Part shown: positions 12,394-23,600 of the stretch, piece by piece
Position numbering within the stretch: position 1 is the stretch's first letter
How the letters are laid out: each line of letters begins with the position of its first letter
Assembly: GCA_036346225.1 (NCBI GenBank)
Contig: JARFIW010000961.1
Coordinates: forward strand, 1,753,501-1,817,500
Direction: 5' to 3'
DNA length: 64,000 nt
Origin: Platerodrilus igneus
Taxonomy: Eukaryota; Arthropoda; Insecta; Coleoptera; Lycidae
Notes under the pieces: generated by a model
Databases searched by the model: none
Seen by the model: only the letters and a program-made list of their open reading frames with translations
What the model was told of the DNA's origin: nothing
Position numbers and translations under genes: made by a program

Positions 12394-13954
12394 TTGGAAA
12401 CCGCATACCGCGTAATTAGAGGGAAACAACCAAAAATCGCGCTCGGTAATATAAAGAAAACAAATGGCGAATACACGGAAGGTTTTATATCCACGGCCCG
12501 ATATTTGCTTGAGAAATTCTTCCCATCGGATAATCCCGATGGAGATGAACGCGCACAATTAAGTACGTTGGGAAGCTGCAGGGCGCAGAGAACAGGTGCC
12601 GATAAGGCAATCCTGGTTCACGAGGTCGTCAGGGCTCTTAGGAGGATAAATCCTAAGAAAGCACCGGGGCATGACGGAATCACTTCAGTCGCAGCCCTGG
12701 AGGCGTGCCTGTTAGCTCCGAAGGGTCTTTGTCGGGTTGTTGAATCTTTGTTTAGAAAGGGGCGTATTTCTCTGTTGCTGAAAAATCCAGAACGTAAAAT
12801 TATACCCAAACCTAAAAAGGCGGATGCGTCAGACCCGGGCAGCTTGCTACAGGTGCTGGGAAAAGCTTTAGATCGCGTTACGACTACGCGAGTTGAGCAC
12901 TTAGTGCCAGACAGTGGCGGTTTTAATAACCGACAGTTCGGTTTCATAGAGGGCAAGTCGACTATCGACGCGTTAGAGTTCGTTGTAGGGGAAATTAAGC
13001 AGGCGAGAGATGCAAAGGTGTATTGTGTCGTTGTTGCTTTGGACATCTCAGGAGCATTTGATGCTGCCTGGTGGCCATTGATTGTTTGCGAGTTAGATCG
13101 TAGGGGTTGTCTGCAAAACATGATGTCTTTGGTCAAGAGTGATTTCTCGGGGCGATTGGCACAGGTTGAAATTCCGGGTGAAGTTCTGTCGCGCGAGGTG
13201 GAAAGGGGATGCCCGCAGGGGTCATGCTCTGGTCCAACATTTTTACATCTTTAGGGTCAAGTTGCCCGCAGGATGCTCAATCGTTGGGTGTGCGGATGAC
13301 ATGCTTTTAATTGTAAGATTGCGATTATTGATGGATATGTGCACAAAACCGAACCAGGCGCTTAACAAATTACACGAATGGTCGCAGGTGGTAAAATTAA
13401 AATTTAACACGGCGAAGTCAGAGGCGCTTTATTTCGACACGAAACCAGAACAGCAACCCCCTAAACTAGAACTAGGAGGGGAGAAAATCCCGTTTAAAGA
13501 TTCTATTACCTACATCAGCGTCGAGATTGACGATAAATTGAATTGGAAAGCGCACGTGCAATACGTAAAAACTAAGGGCGGCAAAATATTAAATAAAATG
13601 GTGGCGGCGGCTAAAATAAAGTGGGGTTTTAGGGGCGAATCGCTGAGGACGGTTTATGCTGGAGCAATTGATTCGGCAATGCTGTGCGCAGCTTTTGTAT
13701 GGGCAGAAAGTTGTAAAGTCAGAGAGATGCGTCAGTTTACGAGCGTACAACGCATAACCGCGGTAAAAGCGGCAAGGGCGTACAGGACCATCTCCGTGGA
13801 GGCGGTCCTGGTGATCAGTAGGACCTTCCCTATCGAATATTTCGTTAGGGAGATTAAATATAGGAGACTAATAAATATAGGGAAAGGGCGCGAAATGATC
13901 GAGGATCTTAATCTTGGTAATAGGGAACTTGCGAAAAAAGATCGTTGTATCTGA
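12394..13954 (+). pseudogene. R1-like element 1 ORF2, reverse transcriptase domain
   Basis: Segment 12394-13254 (286 codons) carries KAPGHDGI (89-96), FGFIEGKST (183-190), motif A ALDISGAFDAAWWP (215-228) and motif B RGCPQGS (271-277). A frameshift around 13240-13260 passes the frame to 13139-13954, where motif C reads GCADDML; the family form is YADD, so the aromatic residue is lost. It continues with the motif-D-like KFNTAKSEALYF and the thumb-like YISVEIDDKLNW. A short stretch normally found between motifs B and C is missing at the frameshift. Between 12110 and 12394 the linker contains stops. 'FDxxWWP' is the R1-clade hallmark. Confidence 0.9.
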
Positions 13955-13959
13955 GTTGG

Positions 13960-14350
13960 GGCACCCGGCAGATATAAGAGGAATCAAGTTTTCCGAAGGT
14001 GATGGGGACGCGACGGGTTCAGAATTTATACGGGCCGTTCACGTATGGACGGTGAGCAAGCAGTCGCGGAATTTGTCGTGTATAAGCAGGAAAGGGAGGT
14101 GTTTCGGTTTCAAACCAAACTCGCGAACTGGAGCACTATCTTCCAGTGCGAATTGGTAGCCATACGAGAGGCTATCGATTACGTAATAAATCATACGGGC
14201 AGAGACGAGTATTATATAATCAGTAATAGTAAATCGGCGCTGACGGCTTTAACAAACATGAACACCTCGACAGACTTCCAAGCGGACGTCTGGATGATAG
14301 CGCGTACGGCGTTCGCAACGTTTAAAGTTCTGGTGGGTCAGGTCGCATAA
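13960..14350 (+). pseudogene. R1-like element 1 ORF2, RNase H domain
   Basis: Reading 14045-14350 shows QCELVAIREAIDYV, with the conserved Glu of RNase H, then YYIISNSKSALTAL, where the second catalytic Asp (normally 'SDS') is Asn. The first strand ('DGS'-like) lies across the frameshift from 13914-14159. The ORF ends before the last catalytic region; 'FKVLVGQVA' followed by a stop corresponds to 'WVPGH' in intact relatives and is lost. RNase H occurs only in part of the R1/I/LOA assemblage, so its presence is a useful classifier. Confidence 0.7.
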
Positions 14351-14423
14351 TGGTAACGTAAGAAACGGTAGGGCTAATGAATTAGCTAAAGATGCCCCGG
14401 CGGGCGACTTTCGGATATCACAT

Positions 14424-14771
14424 TTGTCGATACCGAGGTCTCTAATTAAAAGAAAGCTGCGCAAAATATCAATCCGACAATGGGAAGAGAGGTGGAACTA
14501 CGCTGCCACGGGCAGGTTGACGCACAAATTCATACCGAGTATAGAAGCTAGAGGTAAGATCAAGATGAAGCTTGATCATAAAATGGTGCAACTGATAACA
14601 GAGCACGGTGCCTTGAAAGCGAATTTACAAAGATTTGGTTTAACCGATAACGATCGCTGCAAATGCGGTGAGGGCGCAGAAATCGCAGAGCATGTGCTCT
14701 TCGACTGTCCACTTGATGTGGCAAATCGAAGGTTAGCTAATATGAAAAAAGCAATGGTAGGGTTCGCATGA
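14424..14771 (+). pseudogene. R1-like element 1 ORF2, C-terminal CCHC region
   Basis: It contains 'QWEERWNYAATGR', then 'ITEHGALKANLQRFGL' and CKCGEGAEIAEHVLFDC. The Cys-Cys-His-Cys pattern is the zinc-binding tail of R1/I/LOA-type ORF2 proteins, thought to help bind template or target. This 115-codon segment ends in a TGA at 14769-14771. It is separated from the RNase H segment by a frameshift near 14345. Confidence 0.82.
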
Positions 14772-14950
14772 CCAAAAAGCCTAGAGGGAGTTGCGTAAGT
14801 CGGAGGGGTGGGGTGGATTGAATATTTTTGATTTTGTCTTAGCGTGAGAAATGGACATGAGCATGTGTAACCAAAACCTGTATAAAATTTAAAAAGATAA
14901 AAAATATGTATGTATAAAAATAATTAATCAAAACGCTCGAAAGTCGCCGT

Positions 14951-15860
14951 GAGCAGACGTGCAAACGATGTAGTGCGTAATTTAACTGATATTATTATTT
15001 AGGTTTTTTAAAATAAGTTTAGCTATAAAGTGCAAACCACAAACAAGTAACAAAGGGCATCAAGAGACAACAACATAGGAAAGACGATTTTCAAAATTTT
15101 TCTGAATTTTACCACGCGATGAAGGACTTTTGTAAGTAATTACTGAATGTACGACGTGCACTATAGATAAAGGTATGTTTTTTGGGGGCCTTTGTTGTGA
15201 ATTTTAAACTGTCTTAAACTGTTTTGGGAGGATATTTTGTGAAGTGAGCCCGGGTTAAGTGTTTCAACTACGTACCATCGCAATTTTAGGTACTGGGCAT
15301 TTATTAGTAGGCTTTTCCCCGGTGTTAAGTGCTAAATTAATTTTCCAGTTAAATCAGACAGAATTTTAGGTGATTTTCGAGTACCATAGTGGTCCAAACT
15401 ACACAAGGACGTTTCCGCATACTACAATAAATTCTAAACAGGAAAAGTTTACGTTTCACTTTAAACTATCAATAACCTTCGTATTAGCTGCCACAATCAC
15501 AATTATTTATAACAATAATTGTTAACAAGGAACTAACACCAAGCGCATTCCATTGAATGTCGTGATGATGTATGAATAACATGTAAACTTGAACTTGAAC
15601 TAGTGTAAAAAAAACCGTTTTATTTCTTAGTAATTGCGTAGAGATTAAGGACATCATATTGAACATTCTGTTTCATTATTACTAATTGATTATTGTTTAT
15701 CTATTTATTATTATTTATCTATTTAATTATAGATTTTTTAACAATTACGTATAAAATTAAGAACTAGGAAAGGTTTATGATGCATACGCTTCGTCCCCCC
15801 CCCATCGGAGGGAAGTACATCAAATACGCAAAACATCAATCACATCCTCGGCCAGACCTT
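14951..15860. other. Spacer between the two R1-like elements; no gene seen
   Basis: No coding similarity found. It may include the untranslated leader of the second element. A C-homopolymer (ccccccccc) lies near 15796. Confidence 0.4.
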
Positions 15861-15882
15861 TCAAAGCCAGGCTAATGTAAAT

Positions 15883-16990
15883 TTGGCACCCTCTACGTCG
15901 ACACCAGAAACCAGAAATTGCCCAAATATCAACACAGAATCTGATCCTTTAAACATTTTAGACAAAATAGGGTTCATGTATCAAAATCTAATGAAATACA
16001 ATGACGAGAAATTAGACACATCTAATCGACTACGCGTGGGCGCAAAGAAAAGCTTAAAGATAAGATACAGAAACTTTTATACATCCATGCTGAACTTGCA
16101 GGTGAACATAGGTTCATTAAAAACTAAAACAGAAACCTACACGACCAAATAATTAAGGCAAAACTCGAGTTACAAACAGCCAAACAAAATGTCAATGCTC
16201 CGAATTTTATAATACCAACACAGACAAACGCCAGCGCTGTGGCACAAAAACCGAAAGCTCCAAAACAAGACGCAATATCAAAAGCGATCTCGAACCAAAA
16301 TACAACGGTGTTCATAACGTCAAAACGTGGTGAAACGCCTAAACAAATTCAAGAAATTTTTTCAAAAACAGTAAACCCACTGAAAGACAAAATTAAAATT
16401 AAAAACATCCGCACAACCAACAAAACAGTAATTATAGATACTGATAACGAAACCGTGGCAAACAAAATTTTAAACCATGAAACCCTAAAACAAACCCTAA
16501 ATTACGAAAAACCGAGCAAGAAAAAACTCCTAGTTATTATATACGACATACCAACGTACCTGAAAGATCAAGACGTGACAGATTTAATTTATACTCAAAA
16601 CCTTAAAAATCTAATTAACAGAGAGGATTTTAATAAGGACTTTCAACTTAGTTTCAAAACAGGACAAAAAAACCAACCGACTGAACATCATGTTGCGACG
16701 GTAAGCGGCAAAGTGGGGAATATATTAATAAATCTAGGGAAACTCTATATCGAATATCGCTGTGTTACAGCGAAAGACTTTTCAGTAGTACCCAAATGCC
16801 TACGATGTCTCGATCTAGAGCACGTCACGAAACATTGCATACGCACCACCGATAAATGTGGACACTGTGGAGAAAAAGACTTCAAGCACAAAATGACAGC
16901 TGCCCCAAGCACGGACAACTCTCAGTTTGCAAACTATGCTTAAAACATAACAAATAGTGCGCTTCTAACCCTAAAGATTGCCCATGCCAC
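15883..16990 (+). pseudogene. R1-like element 2 ORF1 (CCHC protein)
   Basis: Two readable parts occur: 15883-16152 (helical, hydrophilic) and 16239-16943 (234 codons). The second has a beta-strand-rich central part ('KKLLVIIYDIPTYL', a typical spot for an RNA-recognition-like fold in such ORF1 proteins). It is followed by the knuckle CLRCLDLEHVTKHC (spacing 2-4-4) and CGHCGEKDFKH, a second, irregular knuckle. Beyond the stop at 16943 another frame continues with a Cys-rich tail, so a third knuckle was probably present. Lys/Asn/Thr-rich composition follows the A-rich strand. Confidence 0.75.
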
Positions 16991-17289
16991 AAAATGTTAA
17001 TCAACAGACTCATACAAAAAACCGACTATGGACATTAAACCTAACCAAACTAAACACAAACAACCCTCACAAATTAAAAGGGACAAAGCAAGGGCAATCA
17101 CATATCGACAACATCTTCAACAAACTATACAAGAGAACATGCACACAGACAAAATAGAAACCCACCCACAAACGGAATACGAATCTACACTCACACACAA
17201 CACTCTCACACAAACACAAGCAACAACCAGAATGCAGCATAAACACCTATTGCCCCTGACTGAAAGATTAGAATTGGCCAAATAAATGC

Positions 17290-18060
17290 TAGCCATTGTG
17301 CAACTGTAATGAAAGAGCTTAGACAATTAGCTGAAACCTTACGATTACATGCACTTTTTATACAGGAACCTTATCTGGTGCATTAGAAGATTCCAAGCAT
17401 GCCAGTCAGGGTAAGACAAATACGTACAGGTAGAAACCCACAAACGGTAGTGGTCATTTTTATCCCACATTGACAATCATGACAATCCAACGATACAGCG
17501 AAGAACATTGTACATGTCTGGAGGTCTCAAACGGTCGGATTGGAAAGTGGATCTTGGTAACAAGCTACTTCCAGTACAGACTGAACGCCAGCCGTACATA
17601 AACAACATACGCAACATATTACACACTTACAACAACAAACCAATATTTATTATGGCAGACATAATTGGAAAATTCCCGATGTGGCACAGTTCCCTCACGG
17701 GCGAACGCGGAGAACAAGTCGAAAACTTGATTAACGAACTACAACTCTAAGTAATCAACCTTCCTACTAACCCATCCACATACAACAACCATGCAGGAAC
17801 AGGAACATACATAGACGTTACGCTGACTAATGGGCTGGCGTACAACTACTTACAAGGCTGGCAGGTATTAGAACACTAAACTGTCAGTGACCACAACCTA
17901 ATCACGTTCAACATTGACATGACAACCAGGCCATTTGACACACCACAAAACTTCACCAATGTACAACGATACAAAATACAAAATGCAAATTGGAACAAAC
18001 TGAGGAACACATTTGTATCCCCACAAAACATAAGATCAGATGAGACCGTCCACGAGTATA
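17290..18060 (+). pseudogene. R1-like element 2 ORF2, endonuclease traces
   Basis: A trace opens near 17309 with 'MKELRQLAETLRLHALFIQ' followed by EPY, the QE motif of the endonuclease. Segment 17508-17750 has 'PIFIMADIIGKFPMWHS' (the family's GDFNA-type strand, here ADIIG, so degraded) and 'ERGEQVENLI'. The next frame holds 'TYIDVTL' and 'TVSDHNLITFNI', with an intact SDH motif. Stops and frame changes separate these pieces. Confidence 0.72.
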
Positions 18061-18377
18061 CAAAACTACTCACCCACATAATTAGACGAACAATGGAGCA
18101 AGTGCTCCCAAAACAACAGAAAACACGACATACAAAGACAATTCAATGGACAAGACGCTTACAGAACCTAAAAAAGGAAACACAGCAAGCGAGAAAAAGC
18201 TACCAAAACTCCCTAACACCGGCCGAGAGAGCATACCACTTAACAAATTATCGACAATTAAAAGACATATACCAAAAAGAACTGACTGACATGAAGAGGA
18301 GGTCATGGGAATTATTTGTGTAAAGACACTTACAAACTGACGCCTGGGGAATACCCTATAAAATCACTCAGGGTAAA

Positions 18378-19709
18378 ATGAAACCACCGATGACTTATTC
18401 GACTTTAGTAAAAAAAAACAGTACATACACAAAAGACTGGGGTGAAACTGCGACACTACTATTACAAATACTTTTGACTGATAACAACGTTCAAGACGAC
18501 ACTAACGAACAACGAATCAGACGACAAAGAGTAATCACGTTAGAAAAACGTATTAAAAACTATTATGTAAACGAATGCAGGACCACAGACAAACCACAGG
18601 AGTACATCCAACACAATACGGCTTTACAGAAAACAAATCGACCGAGGACGCCATAAACCAAGCAATACAAACCATCAAGTATTTACACAAAAAATACGTC
18701 CTATTAATATTAGTGGACATAGAAGGCGCATTTAATAACCTTTGGTGGCCTTCACATTTTACAAGACTTATAACCATAACTGTCCATTCAACTATACCAT
18801 TCTTTCAGGAGCTACTGCAGGGACAGGTATGTAACCCTAAAAGGCACGGAGAGCATTACCAAACATATAAATAAAGGTTTCCCGCAGGGGTCCATATGTG
18901 GGGCCCTATTTTGGAATATTGTAATGGATGAACTCCTGGAAAGGCTGGACACCGTTGACGAAGTGTTGTCAACGATTGCATACGCCGACGACATCTTGCT
19001 GGTGATTGAAGGCAATTCTAGAAAAGAAATCGAACGTAAAGCTAACATCACCCTAACCCAAACACAAAGTTGGTGTACAACCAACAAAATGACCATAACA
19101 CCACAAAAAACTACATACCTTGTGATGAAGGGAACCCTGACAAGGGACCCCACCATCAAACTAGACGGTGTAAATATAAGTAGAACACACAACACAAAAT
19201 ATCCGGACTTAACATTAGAAGAAAAACAGAATTACTCTACACATATAAACACCGTCTGTGCAAGTGCAACCTCTGCAATGCAGAACATCGCAACGCTGGG
19301 CCAAAGGACTTATGAGATACCATTTAATTGCGTAAGGTTATATATCAACAGTGTGTTCAGTGCTATGGTATCATACACCGCGAGCGCATGGGGACATCGC
19401 CTTAACACAATCAAACCTCGACAAAAAATTAACAGTACACAACAAAGTGTTTTACTGCGACTGACGGGGGCTTATGGGACTACCGCACATGATGCACTTC
19501 ATGTACTGGTGGGAACTATGCCCTTGCACCTATCAGTGAAACAGCGAGCTGCAATGTACAATCTTACACACAATGACAACCAAGAAATACACCGCATCTT
19601 AAACACAAACCAACTGCCCACGACAAAGACGGAAATAAAGAACTACATACTTGCAGAATGGCAGACAAGATGGAATCAAAGCACAACCGGTAGAAGGGTA
19701 TACGCATAA
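18378..19709 (+). pseudogene. R1-like element 2 ORF2, reverse transcriptase
   Basis: Segment 18575-18874 gives QYGFTENKSTEDAI and motif A LVDIEGAFNNLWWPS, in which the second conserved Asp is Asn. The frame then shifts, and near 18880 motif B reads GFPQGS. Segment 18924-19709 has motif C AYADDILLV, 'KMTITPQKTTYLVMKG' and the connector 'DALHVLVGTMPLHLSVKQRA', ending with 'EWQTRWNQSTTGR'. The part N-terminal to QYGF is mostly lost between 18480 and 18560, including the KAPG motif, which indicates an internal deletion. Confidence 0.85.
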
Positions 19710-20164
19710 ACTTAGTTGACAACAACATATGCACGTGCAGAGAAATAGGAACACCGGAACATATAGTATTCGAGTGTAATGACTTACAACGGTACCTCTA
19801 CGCACATAGACAAACATTATTAAAGCAAGACCCTACACCAGATGATTTGAAACAAAAACCTTTTTCCACACTTAAATGTACTCACAAAAAAACCACTGCA
19901 CTCATACATCAACGTTATCTTGACGGATAAAAAACACAAACAAAACTACCCGGACAGAAACATAAAAGTACCACCTCTCCACGGACCTAGGCTCTGCCCC
20001 GCAGACCGGAGACCGATCTCCCGGTATTCCAAGAGCTCTGATCTTGACGACCAGAAGCAACAAGATCAAAGCATCAACCCGACTTTGAAACAATTCAACC
20101 CCCTAATATGTAGAATTTGCATGCTTCTAGTTATTAGCAACCCTGTCTCTAACAAATAATAACT

Positions 20165-20225
20165 AACAGTAGTAGTATAAGTTAATTTTAAGTAGTAGTA
20201 TAAGTTAATCTTTAGTAGTAGAATA
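20165..20225. repeat. Short TAGTAGTATAAGTTAAT tandem repeat
   Basis: The unit 'agtagtagtataagttaat' occurs two to three times with small changes immediately after element 2. Such reiterations are typical of 3' tails of some non-LTR elements. Confidence 0.7.
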
Positions 20226-20935
20226 GGGAATTTCTTTTCCTTTTTACTAACGCTAAATTTTAAGAACTAAACTTACAGATACCTGAGGCAAATTTCTTTT
20301 CTACAAAAAGTCAATTGCGAGGACACTGTATATAGAGGATATTTGATTTAATGCATGAGAAATAAGTTCATTTAGTAGTAATCCTATAACATTTAATTAG
20401 AATAGTAATGTTTTCGTCGTATAATATGTTTAAGTATAATTTACGAGTAAAGTTTGGATTTTAGAAGCAACTAATCGCAGCAAATAAAATTATCGAGAAA
20501 TATAGATAAATTGGCATCCCAAATATTTAATAACTACGTAGAAAATATTAACGCATCTAGATGCAAACGCATCTTAATACGTCACTAAATACGTGACTAG
20601 AAAGAATATATTTGTTAAGAAAACCAGCATTCTGTAACAAACAAATAAACACCAGGCGGGTCAATTATACGAATGTTTTAGACTTGTAAACGACATACAT
20701 TAAATACGTGACTGAATAAAACAATAATGTGAGATTCTAACAAAATACTGTAATATACTGAACGCTTAGGTGATTGATGGTGTATTTAGTTGAAGAATTA
20801 AACCAGGGAGTTTGGGAAAATACCGAGTTCTGCCAGAGATAAGGCAAAGTACAGGCCTTGATCAATAAACACGCCAATGGAAACGATTGGTAGGAAGTGC
20901 TTACAAATACAATAGGAAATGAATAAAAAGTCAGT
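20226..20935. other. Spacer with no recognised feature
   Basis: AT-rich, no ORF of note and no repeat copy elsewhere in the window that I could see. Confidence 0.5.
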
Positions 20936-22810
20936 TCTTATTCAACCAAGCACAAACTATGCTCAAATGCAGCAGAAAATTTACGTAGTGAAACGTTGAA
21001 ATTCTAAATAAATAAAATTTGAAAGTGCAAAAATTTGTGCGACGAAAAATAAGCCTATCTACAAATAGTCGTACGTTAATCGATTAATTAAATTTATTTT
21101 TAATATTTAACAAAACATGGTTTTTTTTATTGGGACGCCTTTTGCAGATGCCATTTTATTGGGACGGCATTTTGTTGATACCACTTTTGTTGAGTCGATG
21201 TTCATGTTGAGATCTAAACCTTAACGCAAACCTAAAAATACGTCTGAAAGTGAGATCAAAAGTGTACTAAAAGTTAATTCAAGGAAAAGTACCAGAGATC
21301 AAGGGAGGATCATTCTAACTAATAACTAAAGCGGACACAACAAAGGATGCAGACCACAGACACTATGAGGGAACTCCAGTAACTATTTCAGGTTAGCGAT
21401 TTCTAAACATTTTATTATTTAAAGACTGTTTCAAATTTAATATTTGCTATACATTATGTATTTGTAAGAGTCATCAAAAAGGTAATTTGAAAATATGAAA
21501 ACAGTGAAACCATCTTAGAACCTTCGAAGATACTTGAAATTAATTAAAAGATATTTTTGCTGACTTTCAGGAAAGCATAAACTTGGTAAATGTAAATATT
21601 CTATACAAGGGAAAATTTTGAGGTTACACAACATTGTACATATTATCAATTATTATATTGTGTGTTTTTGAACTGCTTTATTTGAATCCATTTAAAGGAT
21701 AAAATAATATTTTTATTATTAGGAAGTCGAGTATTTAGTGAGCTAGTCGTGGTTAACAAACAAATAAAATATAACGTACAACATTGGGGGGGAGGGGGGT
21801 TAAAGAAGATAAAGTAAATATTATATCAAATAAAAATTCATATCAAATAAAAATATCACAGCAATAAAAATGGTTCGACCAATCGTAAGGCATTTCATAG
21901 CAATAAAAATCGGGCGTCATTAAATTGCTGTGCTTTGCCCCACGAATGTGCGCGATCTAAATTGTAGTGCATCGCCCCACGATTAGGCGTGTCATTTAAT
22001 TGCTGTGATTTAGCCTTATTAAACCCCTACGATAGGTGCTATTTTTATTGCTATAAAATTTTTATTTGATATGAATTTTTATTTGTTTACCACGACTAGC
22101 TCACTGAATAAATATTATTTTACCCTTTAAATGGATTCAAATAAAGCAGTTCAAAATCACAAAATATAATAATTGATAATATGTACAATGTTGTGTAACC
22201 TCAAAATTTTCCCTTGTATAGAATATTTACATTTACCAAATTTATGCTTTCCTGAAAGCAAGCAATAATATTTTTTAATTACTCTCAAGTACCTTCGAGC
22301 GTTCTAAGATGCTTTTCCCTGTTTTCATATTTTCAGATGACCTTTTTGATGATTCTGAATCGCTAATCTGGAATGGTCACTGGAGTTCCTTATAGTGTCT
22401 GTGATCTGCATCCCTTGTTGTATCCGCTTTACTTATTGGCCAGAATTATACACTTTTGATTCCTGGCATTTTTCCTTGAATTAACTTTGAGTACCCTTTT
22501 GATTTCAGTTTCAGACGTGTTTTTAGATTTGCGTTAAGGCTTAGATCTCGACACGAACATCGACTCAACAAAAGCCATCTTAACAAAATAGCATCAACAA
22601 AAACCAATCCAATAAAACCCGCCTCCAATAAATGCCGTCCCAATAAAATAATCTGTCTATTTGTAGATCGGCTTATTTTTCGTCGCACAATTTTTGTTCT
22701 TTCAAATTATATTTATTCTGAATATTAACGTTTTACTACTAAATTTTATTACATAAATTTCTGCTGCGTTTGAGCATAGTTTGTCGTGGTTGAATATGAA
22801 CTGCCTTATT
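20936..22810. repeat. Foldback-type element: about 0.8-kb inverted arms around a unit array
   Basis: The left arm (about 20936-21780) and right arm (about 22070-22810) are imperfect reverse complements. Examples are 'tttgtgcgacgaaaaataag' against 'cttatttttcgtcgcac', 'gaggttacacaacattgtac' against 'gtacaatgttgtgtaacctc', and 'ctagtcgtggtt' against 'accacgactag'. Each arm contains a short degenerate tandem block (units like 'ttttattgggacg' near 21125-21195; 'aacaaaa'-type near 22560-22645). The centre (21855-22050) is an array of 'gccccacgaatgtgcgcg'-like units. I see no transposase. Confidence 0.75.
21855..22055. repeat. Array of LTR-end/PBS-like units in the foldback centre
   Basis: Units such as 'gccccacgaatgtgcgcg', 'gccccacgattaggcgtg' and 'cccctacgataggtgc' each alternate with 'aattgctgtg' or 'tttttattgct'. 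Their complement resembles the LTR-end plus primer-site units of families A, C and F. Confidence 0.6.
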
Positions 22811-22925
22811 AAGCCCTACAATGGGTGCTATTTTTATTGCTAGAAAATGCCCTACGATTGGGCGTACCATTTTTATTGATTTAAAATTCCTTATTATGTC
22901 CCACGTTTGTGCACGATTTTAATTT
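22811..22925. repeat. Further LTR-end/PBS-like units
   Basis: Three more units ('gccctacaatgggtgc', 'gccctacgattgggcg', 'gtcccacgtttgtgcacg'), each followed by a 'tttttattg' spacer, continue the pattern outside the right arm. Confidence 0.55.
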
Positions 22926-23043
22926 CCTAACCTAAATCCTATCTACATCTATCGTAATCTATAATCATGTTCCTATTTAACTTTCTTGTTTACATTAATT
23001 TACGTTACAGTTTGTACACTTGTTTTAAATTTGCATGAAATTT

Positions 23044-23114
<71 letters not shown>
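23044..23114. repeat. (CT)n followed by (TA)n microsatellite
   Basis: A CT run to 23058 passes into about 28 AT units ending at the left arm of the Penelope-like element. Confidence 0.97.
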
Positions 23115-23117
<3 letters not shown>

Positions 23118-23202
23118 AAATCAATTTCTGTAGTTTTCAAATTGGGATATTGTCGTCCAAAGAATGATACGATATTATTTTTGCATCAATTTATTAATAT
23201 TC

Positions 23203-23236
23203 TAACGTTTCGGCAAATGTTGTTGCCTTTATCAAA
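23203..23236 (-). other. Hammerhead-ribozyme-like motif in the PLE left arm
   Basis: Same motif as at 25210-25242, on the opposite strand. The complement of 'aacgtttcggcaaatg' and 'ttgttgcctttatcaaag' gives TTGATAAA, a GGCAA/TTGCC helix and GAAACG. Confidence 0.45.
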
Positions 23237-23600
23237 GATACTACAAAAAAATTTTTTAAATGTCAATAAGGTAAAAAATCATTTTAAAATATCACAGTAC
23301 TTACTTAAAATCTAATGCCAAATAATCAAAAGAACCCCAAACATGGGGATGTTGTTAAAACTTTAAAAACAGCAGACATGTAAATGACATATAAATGACA
23401 TATGAACAGAGCACACCAAAGGAGTTTTTTTTTTTGTTTCAACTTAATATTAAAATATCACATCTACTTCATATAAACAGACAGCCAAGACTGAACAATA
23501 TTCGAAAACCAGTCTGCATAAATTAGGTTCCATATGTACAGTTAGATTAAACAATAATATATGTTTGCAATGAGCCTTGACTTTATACAATTGGAAATAA

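Larger units (their letters stand above)
9900..14950 (+). mobile_element. R1-clade non-LTR retrotransposon 1, degenerate
   Basis: In order it has ORF1 with zinc knuckles, then ORF2 with apurinic-like endonuclease, reverse transcriptase, RNase H and a C-terminal CCHC region. The order and the 'GAFDAAWWP' motif put it in the R1 group of the I/Jockey lineage. Its base composition is clearly more GC-rich than the flanks. Several frameshifts and stops and loss of catalytic residues make it inactive. An A/T-rich 3' end without a clear poly(A) is near 14880-14950. The element is followed closely by a second R1-like element in the same direction. Confidence 0.88.
15861..20160 (+). mobile_element. R1-clade non-LTR retrotransposon 2, degenerate
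   Basis: A-rich sense strand, distinct from element 1. Order: ORF1 with CCHC, endonuclease traces, reverse transcriptase with 'DIEGAFNNLWWP' and AYADD, and a C-terminal zinc-finger trace (CTCREIGTPEHIVFEC near 19734). No RNase H domain is seen between RT and the tail, unlike element 1. Many in-frame stops and shifts show an older copy. The 3' end is placed near 20160, where short TAGTAGTA-type repeats begin. Confidence 0.85.

Noticed and set aside
12618..13136. 172-codon minus ORF overlapping the R1-like RT
   Set aside because: Antisense shadow of the RT frame; its translation has no recognisable domain and the sense strand explains it.
18812..19195. 127-codon minus ORF in element 2
   Set aside because: Antisense shadow of the YADD region of the reverse transcriptase.
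21785..21800. G-rich run as a G-quadruplex
   Set aside because: Only two long G blocks separated by one A; there are not four separable runs.
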